42,012 nt of DNA from an uncultured Verrucomicrobiales bacterium (GTDB lineage: Bacteria > Verrucomicrobiota > Verrucomicrobiia > Verrucomicrobiales > Akkermansiaceae): NCBI GenBank assembly GCA_937991965.1, contig CALKLP010000014.1:1-42012 (forward strand), read 5' to 3'. The position numbers were made by a program, and so were the translations under genes. Shown here in pieces: positions 25,878-34,073 of this stretch. Every line of letters starts with the position of its first letter. Position 1 is the stretch's first letter. Below the pieces are notes generated by a model. The model was not told the DNA's origin, searched no databases, and saw only the letters and a program-made list of their open reading frames with translations.

Positions 25878-26261
25878 ATGAAATCCTTCAGCCAAGCCGT
25901 AAAAGAAATCTGCACGCTCGATCCACGCTTTAATCCAGACTCTTACCATTTCCTCAAAGAAGCTCTAGACTTCACCGTAGGCGCCATCATTGAGAAAGAG
26001 AAGAAGCCACGTCATGTAAATGGAGCGGAGCTGATGCACGGCTTCCGTGACTTCGCACTCAAGGAGTTCGGACCGATGACTAAACCACTCCTCAAGGAAT
26101 GGGGCATTACTAAGACACGTGACGTTGGGGATATGGTCTTCAATCTCATCCAAGTCGAAATTTTCAGCAAGGAGGAGGGAGACTCCCCATCTGACTTTGA
26201 CCGCATCTACTCATTTAAAGAGGCTTTTGAGACTCCGTTCCTCCCGCAAGAGGAACGCTAA
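25878..26261 (+). CDS. Minf_1886-family conserved hypothetical protein
   Basis: 127 residues, no signal peptide or membrane helix. Begins with a helix (FSQAVKEICTLDPRF), then Y..YHFL..ALDFTV pattern and GAELMHGFRDFALKEFGPM, features I recall for the Minf_1886 family of verrucomicrobia and planctomycetes. About 100 residues of alpha/beta character end in an acidic tail. No catalytic residues stand out. Lies 9 bases after the PBP and 9 before a secreted glycosidase gene, so a cell-wall-linked role is conceivable but unproven. Its presence supports a PVC-group host. Confidence 0.85.
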   Translation: MKSFSQAVKEICTLDPRFNPDSYHFLKEALDFTVGAIIEKEKKPRHVNGAELMHGFRDFALKEFGPMTKPLLKEWGITKTRDVGDMVFNLIQVEIFSKEEGDSPSDFDRIYSFKEAFETPFLPQEER

Positions 26262-26270
26262 TTTACATTT

Positions 26271-27119
26271 ATGAAAACTTGGCTTCTCCTTCTCAGTCTT
26301 TTCGTGACCTCCTGTGCCGTCCCTGTGGTAGAGAACCCAGCAGCGGTAACGCCTGCTAATCCAGTGTCACTCCCCAAGGCCCCTGTGCCTGTAAGCCCTG
26401 CGCCGAGAATCCCCGCTACAGCTCCCACACCAGTAGTTGCGCCCTCGCCACCTAAAACAAACCACCCGCTTAACTACCATAGCCTGACCGTTCAGGGAAT
26501 CACCCTTTCCATTCTTAGCTTTGACAGCTCACAATACCAGCTTAAGGTTGCGGACCAAGAGCCGGGCACCATCTGGACTTCTGCCCGAAATGCCACCACC
26601 GCTTTAGGCGGAATTGCCGCGATCAATGCTGGATTTTTTGGCACCGAGGGACAACCCTTAGGCCTCGTCAGATCTAATAGCAAAACCACTGGAGCATGGA
26701 ATGGGGCCTCCTCACTAACCTCTGGAGTTTACCAACTCTCTGGCGGCATCGCAGCCCTCAAACGAAACCGTTCCGCGAACCGAAAGGCATCTGAGTTACT
26801 CCAGACCGGACCATTCTTACTGGAGAACGCACAACCCGTAGGTGGCCTCGCAACCACTAATCCTGCGCAGAGAAGTTTTCTCCTTTGGGATGGGCAAAAC
26901 CACTTTGCAATCGCTCAATCTTCCTCGTGTACGCTCTCACAACTCTCCAAGGCGCTCAAATCGCTTCCTTCTCATCTCCCCAGAAAAACCGCACTCAATC
27001 TTGATGGAGGTCGCTCCTGTGACCTATACATCAGTGCCGCAGCACACTCCGCCCCTATTCAGCGCGGACATTGGTTAAAGAGCCAAGTGCGGAATTACCT
27101 AGTTTTGCTCAAGCGTTAA
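26271..27119 (+). CDS. Phosphodiester glycosidase (NAGPA-domain) lipoprotein
   Basis: 282 residues. Signal peptide with lipobox FVTSC (Cys at 15), a long Pro/Ala/Val linker (about 16-65), then a NAGPA-type domain (about 68-280) with AAINAGFFG and NLDGGRSCDLYI, the two conserved motifs of phosphodiester glycosidases. These enzymes hydrolyse sugar-1-phosphodiesters, for example on wall polymers or glycolipids. The Pro-rich linker echoes the Pro-rich tail of the PBP encoded two genes earlier. Third gene of that operon. Substrate unknown. Confidence 0.85.
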   Translation: MKTWLLLLSLFVTSCAVPVVENPAAVTPANPVSLPKAPVPVSPAPRIPATAPTPVVAPSPPKTNHPLNYHSLTVQGITLSILSFDSSQYQLKVADQEPGTIWTSARNATTALGGIAAINAGFFGTEGQPLGLVRSNSKTTGAWNGASSLTSGVYQLSGGIAALKRNRSANRKASELLQTGPFLLENAQPVGGLATTNPAQRSFLLWDGQNHFAIAQSSSCTLSQLSKALKSLPSHLPRKTALNLDGGRSCDLYISAAAHSAPIQRGHWLKSQVRNYLVLLKR

Positions 27120-27126
27120 TCTCACC

Positions 27127-27903
27127 ATGCTCACAGAGGACTACATCAACCGTTTTGGCGGGGTCGGGAGGCTTTATGGGAAAGCGGCACTCGAAAAATT
27201 TAATGCCGCTCATGTAATGATAGTCGGACTTGGTGGAGTAGGTTCCTGGACTGTAGAGGCTCTCGCCCGCTCGGGAGTCGGAAAGCTCACCCTAGTTGAC
27301 CTAGACGACATTTGCGTTACCAACACGAATCGCCAACTCCCTGCCCACCAAGGGAAATACGGACAAATGAAAGCCGAGGCACTGGCCGAACGCGTCAAAA
27401 GCATTAACCCAGACTGCGATGTGCAGATTCTGCTAGCCTTCTACTCTCAACGGAATTCAGACGAGATTTTAGACCACTCTCCTGACATTGTTGTTGATGC
27501 GATCGACACCGTAAGGGCAAAAAGCCATCTCCTGGCCGAAAGCCAAAAACGCGGGATCCCGGTGTGTTCCTGCGGTGGTGCGGGCGGCAGAATGGATGCC
27601 ACCCAAGTCACGGTATCCGACCTCTCAAAAGCGCACGGTGACAGACTCATCAGCTCCGTCCGCAATGAGCTCCGCAGGAAATATGGCTATCCTACTGGAG
27701 CCGGCAAAAAGCCCAAAAAGTTCAGAATCCCCACCGTGTTCTCCAGCGAAGAAATGACCGCTCCACAACCCTGTATGATGGGAGGCGAAGAACTTGATAT
27801 GCCAAAAAACCTCAATTGCGCCACAGGATACGGAGCTACTACCCATGTCACTGCGACTTTTGGACTAGTATTAGCACAAGTGATCTTAAATCAGCTAAGG
27901 TGA
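27127..27903 (+). CDS. tcdA: tRNA threonylcarbamoyladenosine dehydratase TcdA
   Basis: 258-residue E1-like enzyme that cyclises t6A37 to ct6A. Rossmann GLGGVGSWTVEALARSGVG (35-53), adenylate-binding D-x-D-x-I-x-x-T-N-x-N-R-Q (LVDLDDICVTNTNRQ) and SCGGAGGRMD motif are all present. Belongs to the same modification route as tsaE at 9075-9485. Last gene of the PBP operon with a 7-base gap, so a translation-quality gene is tied to cell-wall synthesis genes; that is probably incidental. Confidence 0.94.
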   Translation: MLTEDYINRFGGVGRLYGKAALEKFNAAHVMIVGLGGVGSWTVEALARSGVGKLTLVDLDDICVTNTNRQLPAHQGKYGQMKAEALAERVKSINPDCDVQILLAFYSQRNSDEILDHSPDIVVDAIDTVRAKSHLLAESQKRGIPVCSCGGAGGRMDATQVTVSDLSKAHGDRLISSVRNELRRKYGYPTGAGKKPKKFRIPTVFSSEEMTAPQPCMMGGEELDMPKNLNCATGYGATTHVTATFGLVLAQVILNQLR

Positions 27904-27936
27904 TAGCACAATGAATCACTAGTGGGAAATAGGAAC

Positions 27937-27960
27937 AGCGAAGATGCAAAGAAGGAATCA
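27937..27960 (+). repeat. Fragment of the dispersed intergenic repeat, copy D
   Basis: GCGAAGATGCAAAGAAGGAA resembles the core of the copies at 29921-29960 and 30051-30083. Short and degenerate, so the assignment is weak. The rest of the 216-base gap 27904-28119 shows nothing else. Confidence 0.35.
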
Positions 27961-28119
27961 AGGGTCATACTTAGCAAGTCTGTCTTGAATCACTTTTTGG
28001 AGATTACTATAGAATTGAGAGACCTGTCTTTTCAGATTTGTGAAATTAATCCCCTATCTCTGAAAAACTGTGTTACCTAGCCTAGTTGCTTCACTAGAAC
28101 TTCACCTCTCAGAGCACTT

Positions 28120-28758
28120 ATGCCTTCGGACTCCCCTACCTTCGCCCTCACCACGATGAATAAACTGGCTAACGCCATAGCGGATACAGGGTATGGTGTG
28201 TTTCAGGACTTACTTTCGCCTTCTATTCAGCTAGATCTAATCCAACTCATGGCTGAGAAAGTTGAGACCGCAGAACTCATTCGTGCTGGAGTGGGAGCGG
28301 GATCAGGCTTAAAAGTGCGTGGCGAAATTCGCAGCGACTCAATTTTCTGGCTTGATTCCGAGGACCTCGCCCCTACCGCCGTTGCCTGGGTCAAGGCTAT
28401 GGATGAACTCTCCGAACACTTCCGCAGCCAGCTCTTTCTACCCCTTGTCTCCTACGAAGGGCACCTCGCTCGTTACCCCGCGGACGGGTTTTACAAAGCT
28501 CACCTAGATCGACACAGCAACACCCTGTCCCGTGAAATCTCGATCATCACCTACCTGAACACTGACTGGCAAGAAAACGACGGTGGCCAGCTCCGCCTCT
28601 ACACAGACATTGCCCTCGGCGCCCTTGGTCCCTATATCGATGTCATCCCTGAGGCAGGAACCGTGGTGATATTCCTAAGCGGTAGTTACTGGCATGAAGT
28701 CATGCCCTCCAGAAAATCTCGTCTTAGTCTCACCGGCTGGTTACGAGGCAGAGATTAA
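28120..28758 (+). CDS. 2-oxoglutarate/Fe(II)-dependent oxygenase (prolyl-4-hydroxylase type)
   Basis: 212 residues. Jelly-roll dioxygenase with iron ligands H128 and D130 (YKAHLDRH) and H192 (YWHEVMPS), and R201 (RLSLTGW) for 2-oxoglutarate. ARYPADGFYKAHLD and TYLNTDW...GGQLRLY are close to the EGLN/prolyl hydroxylase group. No signal peptide, so cytosolic. Substrate unknown; bacterial relatives hydroxylate EF-Tu or other proteins. M13 is a possible alternative start. Converges with fxsA, two bases apart. Confidence 0.88.
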   Translation: MPSDSPTFALTTMNKLANAIADTGYGVFQDLLSPSIQLDLIQLMAEKVETAELIRAGVGAGSGLKVRGEIRSDSIFWLDSEDLAPTAVAWVKAMDELSEHFRSQLFLPLVSYEGHLARYPADGFYKAHLDRHSNTLSREISIITYLNTDWQENDGGQLRLYTDIALGALGPYIDVIPEAGTVVIFLSGSYWHEVMPSRKSRLSLTGWLRGRD

Positions 28759-28760
28759 GA

Positions 28761-29222
28761 CTAAACCTCCTCTGATACCACCCGGCCACGAGCCGGCTTC
28801 ATTTCTCTAGGAGTAGCTTGTTCAACTGCACTTGATGGCATACCACTTACGGAAGTATGAATATGCTGCTTCATATATGTCACGAGCCTCCCTCTCACCA
28901 GCGCGCGCGCCTGTGGAACTAGTAGCGCGAACCCGACCGCATCTGTTAAAAACCCAGGGGTCAATAAAACGGCTCCTGCTACGAGAATCAAAATCCCATC
29001 CGTGGCCTCAACATGAGGAAGTTGACCAGAACCCAGAGCTTGCTTAAAGTTCCGTAAGGCAAGCGAGCCTTGCTTCTTCGCCAAATACGCTCCTAGCGCA
29101 CCCGTAATAATAATGATCGCTAAGGTGACGGGTAACGAAATCGTATCCGCCAACGCCATGAAGAGCGCTAACTCAAGGAGTGGAACAACGATAAAGAGAA
29201 AGAGGAGTTTTTTAAAGCTCAT
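28761..29222 (-). CDS. fxsA: FxsA family membrane protein
   Basis: 153 residues. N-terminal two helices (about 5-27, 30-47), then KKQG and a third/fourth hydrophobic region with the family signature ILILVAGAVLLTPGFLTDAVGF (about 75-96). The C-terminal basic tail (REMKPARGRVVSEEV) is cytosolic. FxsA was named for its effect on F-exclusion of phage T7; the cellular function is not settled. 14 bases downstream of the LON-domain gene, so likely co-transcribed. Confidence 0.9.
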   Translation of the reverse strand: MSFKKLLFLFIVVPLLELALFMALADTISLPVTLAIIIITGALGAYLAKKQGSLALRNFKQALGSGQLPHVEATDGILILVAGAVLLTPGFLTDAVGFALLVPQARALVRGRLVTYMKQHIHTSVSGMPSSAVEQATPREMKPARGRVVSEEV

Positions 29223-29236
29223 AGGTAACGGTGGAA

Positions 29237-29881
29237 TTAACCAGCAATGGCAGATATTAATTTGCTTGCTCTGATGTTATCGTCAAGCTCCGTCATCAGT
29301 TCATGCCGTAAATCGGTATCTCCAATGAAGTTGTGCGCAACATTGTCGATCAAGGCCGTCATCGATGACATCTCGTCCAAGCTCGTCATTACTGACTTTT
29401 TCACATCTGCAGAAACATGGTCGAGCTGCGTCTCTGTGTAATCGAGGATAAGCGACTTCACACTATCTGCCTTGTCTCTATCGATCAGAATACGCTCCAC
29501 GGGAGAAATCTTTGCGGTTGGGTACGGAGCATCCGAAACCCATGTATCAAAGCGCACCGCCTGCACCCCCGTCACTACCATGGCCGAGCGACCATCTGGC
29601 AGTGTTCGAGAGGCGTTGATAAATACAGCTGTCCCAATATTGGCTACACATTGCGCATACGGCTCTTCTTCCTCAGCGATTAGATTCCCAATCACGAACA
29701 TCCAAGAATCTTCTAACGCATCAGACAACATCGCACGATAGCGCTCCTCAAAAATATGCAAATCCATTGAACTATGAGGGAACAATGCTGTACCCGAAAG
29801 CAACATCACTCCACACTCTTTCGGCACCTCTAATTTCAATGAATCCACAGGATAGTATAGCACAGCTCCAAAAGAGCACAA
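29237..29881 (-). CDS. LON substrate-binding-domain protein (stand-alone)
   Basis: 214 residues: a Lon N-domain alone, without AAA+ or protease parts. The fold start is CGVMLLSGTALFPHSSMDLHIFEERYRAML; the middle strands follow the usual pattern (ANIGTAVFINASRTLPDGRSAMVVTGVQAVRF), and the last 80 residues are helical. The first ~20 residues look like an over-extended start, as the domain normally begins near LSGTALFPHS; an internal start is plausible. Function of such proteins is not established; a protein-binding role is inferred from Lon. Operon with fxsA. Confidence 0.85.
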   Translation of the reverse strand: MCSFGAVLYYPVDSLKLEVPKECGVMLLSGTALFPHSSMDLHIFEERYRAMLSDALEDSWMFVIGNLIAEEEEPYAQCVANIGTAVFINASRTLPDGRSAMVVTGVQAVRFDTWVSDAPYPTAKISPVERILIDRDKADSVKSLILDYTETQLDHVSADVKKSVMTSLDEMSSMTALIDNVAHNFIGDTDLRHELMTELDDNIRASKLISAIAG

Positions 29882-29920
29882 ATTGCGGCATAAGGTTTAT
29901 CCTACAAACTGCAGTAAAAA

Positions 29921-29960
29921 CTTAACCGTAAAGGAGCGACGACGCAAAGATAATTCAAAA
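29921..29960 (+). repeat. Dispersed intergenic repeat, copy B
   Basis: CTTAACCGTAAAGGAGCGAC followed by GACGCAAAGATAATTC. Over 25 bases it matches the reverse complement of the 30051 copy at about 18 positions by hand, so B and C form an imperfect inverted pair spanning about 160 bases. Confidence 0.55.
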
Positions 29961-30050
29961 AAGAGGTTATTCTGTATGTGAAGTCGATATCATGATGTTT
30001 ATGAATGAGCAGGAAAGAGCTGTTTCCCCTGCCAGGTGAACTCCTGATGA

Positions 30051-30083
30051 AACTTGGCGTCTTAGCGCCTTCGTGGTCTTTTC
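30051..30083 (-). repeat. Dispersed intergenic repeat, copy C (inverted)
   Basis: AACTTGGCGTCTTAGCGCCT then TCGTGGTCTTTTC. Reads as the reverse of copy B. The family, with GCG/ACGC cores in noncoding DNA, looks like a short repeat found between genes of many bacteria. Confidence 0.55.
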
Positions 30084-30148
30084 AGACTGCGATATTTAAG
30101 ATGATTACAACGGCCTTCCAAAATTCATCAAACCACTACTACAATCAT

Positions 30149-30183
30149 AAAAAATGAGCCTTACGATTTCTCGCAAGGCTCAT
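30149..30183 (-). terminator. Rho-independent terminator of amt
   Basis: On the minus strand ATGAGCCTT / AAGGCTCAT pairs perfectly, extended by a further mismatch-containing stem around a short loop, and is followed by six T. It lies about 48 bases past the amt stop. Confidence 0.9.
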
Positions 30184-30230
30184 TGGAAAAGTTTAGTCGT
30201 GAGCTTAATCAACTCACTAAACTGAAGTTC

Positions 30231-31544
30231 TTATTCTGTGTAAGCTGGAGCACCGTGCTCAGCAACGTCAAGACCTTCTGCTTCTTCTTCTTCGCTCACG
30301 CGGATTCCGAAGATTATCTTACCGATGAGAGTAATCACGAAGGAGAAGATGAAGGCGAATGCACCTACACCAACTACACCGATGATTTGTGAAACAAGGC
30401 TTACGTCTTCGTTTCCACCATTGAAGAATGGAAGAGCAAGAGCAACTGTTCCCCAGATACCTACAACTCCGTGAACGGAAATCGCACCTACTGGATCGTC
30501 AATCTTAATCTTGTCGAAGAAGAGAACTGATACTACTACGATCGCACCACCGATAAGACCTACAACGATTGACATAGGGACGGTAATTACGTCAGGACCA
30601 GCTGTGATGGACACAAGACCTGCAAGGAGACCGTTGAGTGCCATTGAGAGGTCAGGCTTCTTAAGAAGAATCCATGAGAGGATGATCGCACCCATTCCAC
30701 CACCAACTGCAGCAAGTGCGGTTGTTGTGAATACGAGAGAAACTGCAGCCGGGTCAGCAGAAAGAACTGAACCACCGTTGAATCCGAACCAACCGAAGAA
30801 GAGAAGGAATGCACCGATCGCCGCAAGTGGGAGAGAGTGTGGAAGGATTGGCTTAACACCACCAGATGTGTATTTCCCTTTACGTGCTCCTAGAAGGATT
30901 ACCGCTGCAAGAGCTGCAAAACCACCGAAGGCGTGAACTACTGTAGAACCAGCAAAGTCATAGAATGGAACTTCCATCTTATTCAACCAGCCACCACCCC
31001 AGTGCCATGAACCAGCAATTGGGTATGCAAGACCTACAAGAAGAGTCGCGTAGATCATGAATGGAAGAAGCTTAACACGTTCCGCAACTGCACCAGATAC
31101 GATTGTGGCAGCGGTAGCAGCGAACATCGCTTGGAAGATGAAGTCAGCCCAGTATGTGTAATCAGCATATGCTTTAGTCTCGTTAGCGGCCGCATCAGCA
31201 ACGTCATAACCAGCAGCACCACCGAGAGAGAAAATACCCGCAGCATCATCAGCAAAACCAGGATAGTGTGTATTAAATCCTGTGAAGTAGTAAGTCAGGA
31301 TACCCATGCAGATAATAAATACGTTTTTGAAGAGAACGTTGACGACGTTCTTCTTTTGGCAGAGGCCGGACTCCAGAGCGGAGAAACCTAAGTGCATGAT
31401 GAACACGAGAGCCGCTGAGATAAGAATCCAGAGGTTATCGATGATGAATTTGACATCCGCAACTGCATCAAGTGTAGCTGGCTCTGCCGAAGCAATGCCT
31501 GCAAACCCGAATAGCGCTGTGATTGTTAGTAGTGTTTTTTTCAT
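30231..31544 (-). CDS. amt: Ammonium transporter Amt
   Basis: 437 residues, eleven predicted helices, with a cleavable signal peptide (MKKTLLTITALFGFAGIASA). Amt features include LGFSALESGLCQKKNVVNVL, the twin-histidine pore (H in STVVHAFGG and in ISVHGVVGIWG), and GGWLNKM. The acidic C-terminal tail (EEEEAEGLDVAEHGAPAYTE) is where PII protein docks. No glnK-type gene is next to it, unlike most amt loci. A near-consensus sigma-54 promoter sits about 40 bases upstream, which fits nitrogen-limitation control. The codon choice looks highly biased, suggesting strong expression. Confidence 0.96.
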   Translation of the reverse strand: MKKTLLTITALFGFAGIASAEPATLDAVADVKFIIDNLWILISAALVFIMHLGFSALESGLCQKKNVVNVLFKNVFIICMGILTYYFTGFNTHYPGFADDAAGIFSLGGAAGYDVADAAANETKAYADYTYWADFIFQAMFAATAATIVSGAVAERVKLLPFMIYATLLVGLAYPIAGSWHWGGGWLNKMEVPFYDFAGSTVVHAFGGFAALAAVILLGARKGKYTSGGVKPILPHSLPLAAIGAFLLFFGWFGFNGGSVLSADPAAVSLVFTTTALAAVGGGMGAIILSWILLKKPDLSMALNGLLAGLVSITAGPDVITVPMSIVVGLIGGAIVVVSVLFFDKIKIDDPVGAISVHGVVGIWGTVALALPFFNGGNEDVSLVSQIIGVVGVGAFAFIFSFVITLIGKIIFGIRVSEEEEAEGLDVAEHGAPAYTE

Positions 31545-31595
31545 AGCTGTTTTGTTGTTTATAAGAGCTCTGTGTTAGTGAGCCTAGTAATTTAA

Positions 31596-31612
31596 AGCAG
31601 GCTCCATGCCAA
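31596..31612 (-). promoter_or_regulatory. Sigma-54 (-24/-12) promoter of amt
   Basis: On the minus strand TTGGCATGGAGCCTGCT reads against the consensus TTGGCACG-N4-TTGCA: GG and GC are present with the exact 10-base spacing and only a few other positions differ. The start point would be about 40 bases before the amt ATG. Sigma-54 control of ammonium transporters is well established. I found no clear NtrC site upstream, and the facing gene leaves less than 40 bases. Confidence 0.75.
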
Positions 31613-31638
31613 ATATGAAGGAAATTAATGTAACTTTT

Positions 31639-32421
31639 CTAAGCCTTACAGAAACAGCCTTTTCGTTTATTTTTAACAACTTTCACCACCTCAATATGAC
31701 TTTTCCTCAATTCCACATATTGAAAATCACAACCCGACATAAATGCTCCCGTATTAATAAGGGTTAAATCTTCACCTTTTTGTATGAAAGTTCGGTGAAA
31801 ATGTCCGAGCACGACTACTTTTGCGGCGGGGAAGAACTCTTGGCAAAACTTTCCAGAGGCCTTCAATGCTGTTTTTCTAACACGCAGGAGCGTCCAAAAG
31901 CGTTTCGGAGGCCAAACGGTATTGAGATAATAATCAAACTTTGACTTCTTGGGAACCCAGCGTTTTGGCGTCATCAGTTGGACAACTTCCTTTGCGAGCA
32001 AGAAACGATCATCGATGCTCTTTGCTAAAGGTAGTTTTTCGTCCAAGAGCGCTTTGACTTCCTGCTGCTTCGCGAAGTAATAGTTACTCCATGGGGAGAC
32101 CTCCGGAAAAATCACTTGCCCATGAAGAATAACGATGCGCCCTCCATCAAGCTCCACTAAGTTCTGATCTGAAATACTGGGGTCATGGTTCCCCGGGAGG
32201 AAAACTGTTTCTACTCCTTCCTCTGCACACAGGCTTTTGAGTTCTGTGAGCATTGCCCCGGAACGCGATTGCATCGTCTTCGCTAACTCTTGCCACGTGT
32301 CGCCATTAAAGATCACCGTGCCAGCTCCCGTAATCAATGGGCGCAACTGTTCCACATGATCGATCAATGAGGCAGGATGCCCCAGATGTAAATCGGACAA
32401 AATTCGAATCGGGTATTTCAT
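31639..32421 (-). CDS. Calcineurin-like metallophosphoesterase (UDP-2,3-diacylglucosamine hydrolase-like)
   Basis: 260 residues. Dinuclear metal motifs in order: DLHLG (10-14), NGDTW (39-43), PGNHD (75-79), LHGQ, and GHFHR. The pattern and size resemble LpxH and related lipid A enzymes, but the 60-residue helical insert between motifs (about 110-195) differs, and other phosphoesterases share these motifs. Substrate unknown. No signal peptide. The Cys-rich end (KGCFCKA) is unusual. Last gene of the run CPXCG-argF-rex-this gene; 29 bases after rex. Confidence 0.88.
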   Translation of the reverse strand: MKYPIRILSDLHLGHPASLIDHVEQLRPLITGAGTVIFNGDTWQELAKTMQSRSGAMLTELKSLCAEEGVETVFLPGNHDPSISDQNLVELDGGRIVILHGQVIFPEVSPWSNYYFAKQQEVKALLDEKLPLAKSIDDRFLLAKEVVQLMTPKRWVPKKSKFDYYLNTVWPPKRFWTLLRVRKTALKASGKFCQEFFPAAKVVVLGHFHRTFIQKGEDLTLINTGAFMSGCDFQYVELRKSHIEVVKVVKNKRKGCFCKA

Positions 32422-32450
32422 GACGGAGCGAATGAAATAGGAGAAGTGCG

Positions 32451-33080
32451 CTATGGCTCCTGCGTCACAAAATAGCTCAAGTTCTCCAACTCTAGCGCGA
32501 GATCAACATTGTTCACGGTAATAGAATCAGGCACTTGAAGCACTGTAGGCGAAAAGTTTAAAATCCCGCCAATCTTAGCAAGAGCCAGAGTATTCGCTAC
32601 CTCCTGCGCGTGTTCACCGGGCACGCAGAGAATAGCGAGTTTGACATTCTTTTGCTGAATAAAGGTCGTCAGGTTATCCATGGGGAACACGGGAACATCA
32701 TGCCCTTTGCCGTAAGACGCTTGTGGGAAAAGATCAAAAGCTCCAACTACCTGGAACCCCCCTTTCTGGAACCCATTATAACGCATCAATGCAGAACCTA
32801 GATTCCCCGCCCCTATCAGAATTACTGGTTGTAATGCTGATTTTCCCAAAAACTCGCGAATCGTGTTGATGAGGTCTTCTACAGGATACCCTAGGCCACG
32901 TGTGCCCAGCTGCCCAAAACCAGCTAAGTCCTTACGAAGCTGCGCAGCATTCACCCCAGCGGCCTTGGCGAGAGCGGAGGAGCTCACTGTTTCGATCTCA
33001 TTCTCCAGCAGTTTACGCAAACATCTCTGATAAATAAGAAGGCGGTAAATGCTTTTAGAAGAGATCGTAGACTTATCCAT
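32451..33080 (-). CDS. rex: Redox-sensing transcriptional repressor Rex
   Basis: 209 residues, normal size. N-terminal winged helix (about 8-75) with SSSALAKAAGVNAAQLRKDLAGFG, Rossmann NAD(H)-binding domain starting IGAGNLGSAL (about 88-97) and a C-terminal swapped helix. Rex senses the NADH/NAD ratio and represses fermentation and respiration genes. It lies 12 bases after argF and 29 before the phosphoesterase. No Rex operator (TTGTGAA-N4-TTCACAA) was found in the window by eye. Confidence 0.95.
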   Translation of the reverse strand: MDKSTISSKSIYRLLIYQRCLRKLLENEIETVSSSALAKAAGVNAAQLRKDLAGFGQLGTRGLGYPVEDLINTIREFLGKSALQPVILIGAGNLGSALMRYNGFQKGGFQVVGAFDLFPQASYGKGHDVPVFPMDNLTTFIQQKNVKLAILCVPGEHAQEVANTLALAKIGGILNFSPTVLQVPDSITVNNVDLALELENLSYFVTQEP

Positions 33081-33092
33081 ATCTTAAACGGG

Positions 33093-34016
33093 TTATACTC
33101 TCAGCCAAGCAAGCACTGCTTTCTGCGCATGGAGACGGTTTTCTGCCTGCTGGAAGATCGTGTCAGCATGTGCCTCTAACACCTCCTCTGTAATTTCCTT
33201 TCCTCGGTATGCAGGGAGGCAGTGCAACACGAGATGATCTTTATTCGCCACCTTCAGTAAGTTCTCATTGACCTGAAATCCTTTGAACTGCGCTTCCTTT
33301 GCCTCTTGCCCTTCCTGCCCCATACTAAGCCATACGTCTGTGTTGACCACATCCGCATTTGCAGCGGCCTCTTTAGGCGAGGTTGTTATCGTGACATTTG
33401 GTGCATTGAGGCGCTCCAGAAACTCGGGCGTTGGTTGGCACTGCTTTGGCGCGGCGATCGAAAACTCAAAGCCAAGGTGCTTCGCAGCCCACATCCATGA
33501 AATGCTCATGTTAGAATACCCATCACCAATAAAGGCGATTTTCTTCCCTTCCCACGTGCCGTGCAGCTCCTGAATCGTCAGTAGATCTGCCAAAATCTGG
33601 CAAGGGTGCTCATCATCCGTAAGCGCATTCACCACTGGGATCTTCCCCCACTCGGCAAAGTCGATGAGGTCCTGCTGATCAAACGTTCTGATAATGAGTC
33701 CGTGCAACATGCGTCCCATTACACGTGCCGTATCCTTGATCGGCTCTCCACGCCCTAGCTGCAGATCATTAGCGGAGAGAAAAAGCGCTTTGCCGCCCAA
33801 CTCATGAATCCCAACCTCGAACGAGAGACGCGTGCGGGTCGAAGCTTTATTAAAGATCATCCCCCAAGTCTGTCCTTGTAGCGGTTTATCGTGTGATTCA
33901 CGAATCATTTTAAAATCGGCACCACTATTCACAAGGTCCGAGAGGATCTTGGGGGTCAGTTCCTCGATGGTAAGAAGGCTCTTCATATTAATATTTTTTG
34001 AGAAGGGAAAGAGCAT
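33093..34016 (-). CDS. argF: Ornithine carbamoyltransferase
   Basis: Makes citrulline from ornithine and carbamoyl phosphate in arginine synthesis. 307 residues from the longest start; M11 (MKSLLTIEELT, 33986) is the likelier start by family length and has no better or worse ribosome site. Carbamoyl-phosphate loop STRTR (in KASTRTRLSFE), HPCQILAD and HCLPAYRG are all intact. Other arginine genes are not in view. Sits in the minus-strand run with rex, so regulation by redox is possible but unproven. Confidence 0.96.
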   Translation of the reverse strand: MLFPFSKNINMKSLLTIEELTPKILSDLVNSGADFKMIRESHDKPLQGQTWGMIFNKASTRTRLSFEVGIHELGGKALFLSANDLQLGRGEPIKDTARVMGRMLHGLIIRTFDQQDLIDFAEWGKIPVVNALTDDEHPCQILADLLTIQELHGTWEGKKIAFIGDGYSNMSISWMWAAKHLGFEFSIAAPKQCQPTPEFLERLNAPNVTITTSPKEAAANADVVNTDVWLSMGQEGQEAKEAQFKGFQVNENLLKVANKDHLVLHCLPAYRGKEITEEVLEAHADTIFQQAENRLHAQKAVLAWLRV

Positions 34017-34073
34017 ATCTAAGTCTCAGATCAGTTTCGAGTCTTTTTTTCACTTTGGTTCGAATTAGTTCGA

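Larger units (their letters stand above)
29882..30230. other. 349-base region between the LON-domain gene and amt
   Basis: No gene seen. It holds the paired repeat copies B and C, which are imperfect inverted copies of each other, and the amt terminator (30149-30183). Confidence 0.7.

Noticed and set aside
25539..25949. 136-codon Trp/Arg-rich frame antisense to the PBP tail
   Set aside because: It is the reverse reading of the Pro-rich repeats, which gives Trp, Arg and Gly.
32018..32421. Reading the phosphoesterase as true LpxH
   Set aside because: Shared metal motifs do not fix the substrate, and the central insert differs; kept as superfamily level.
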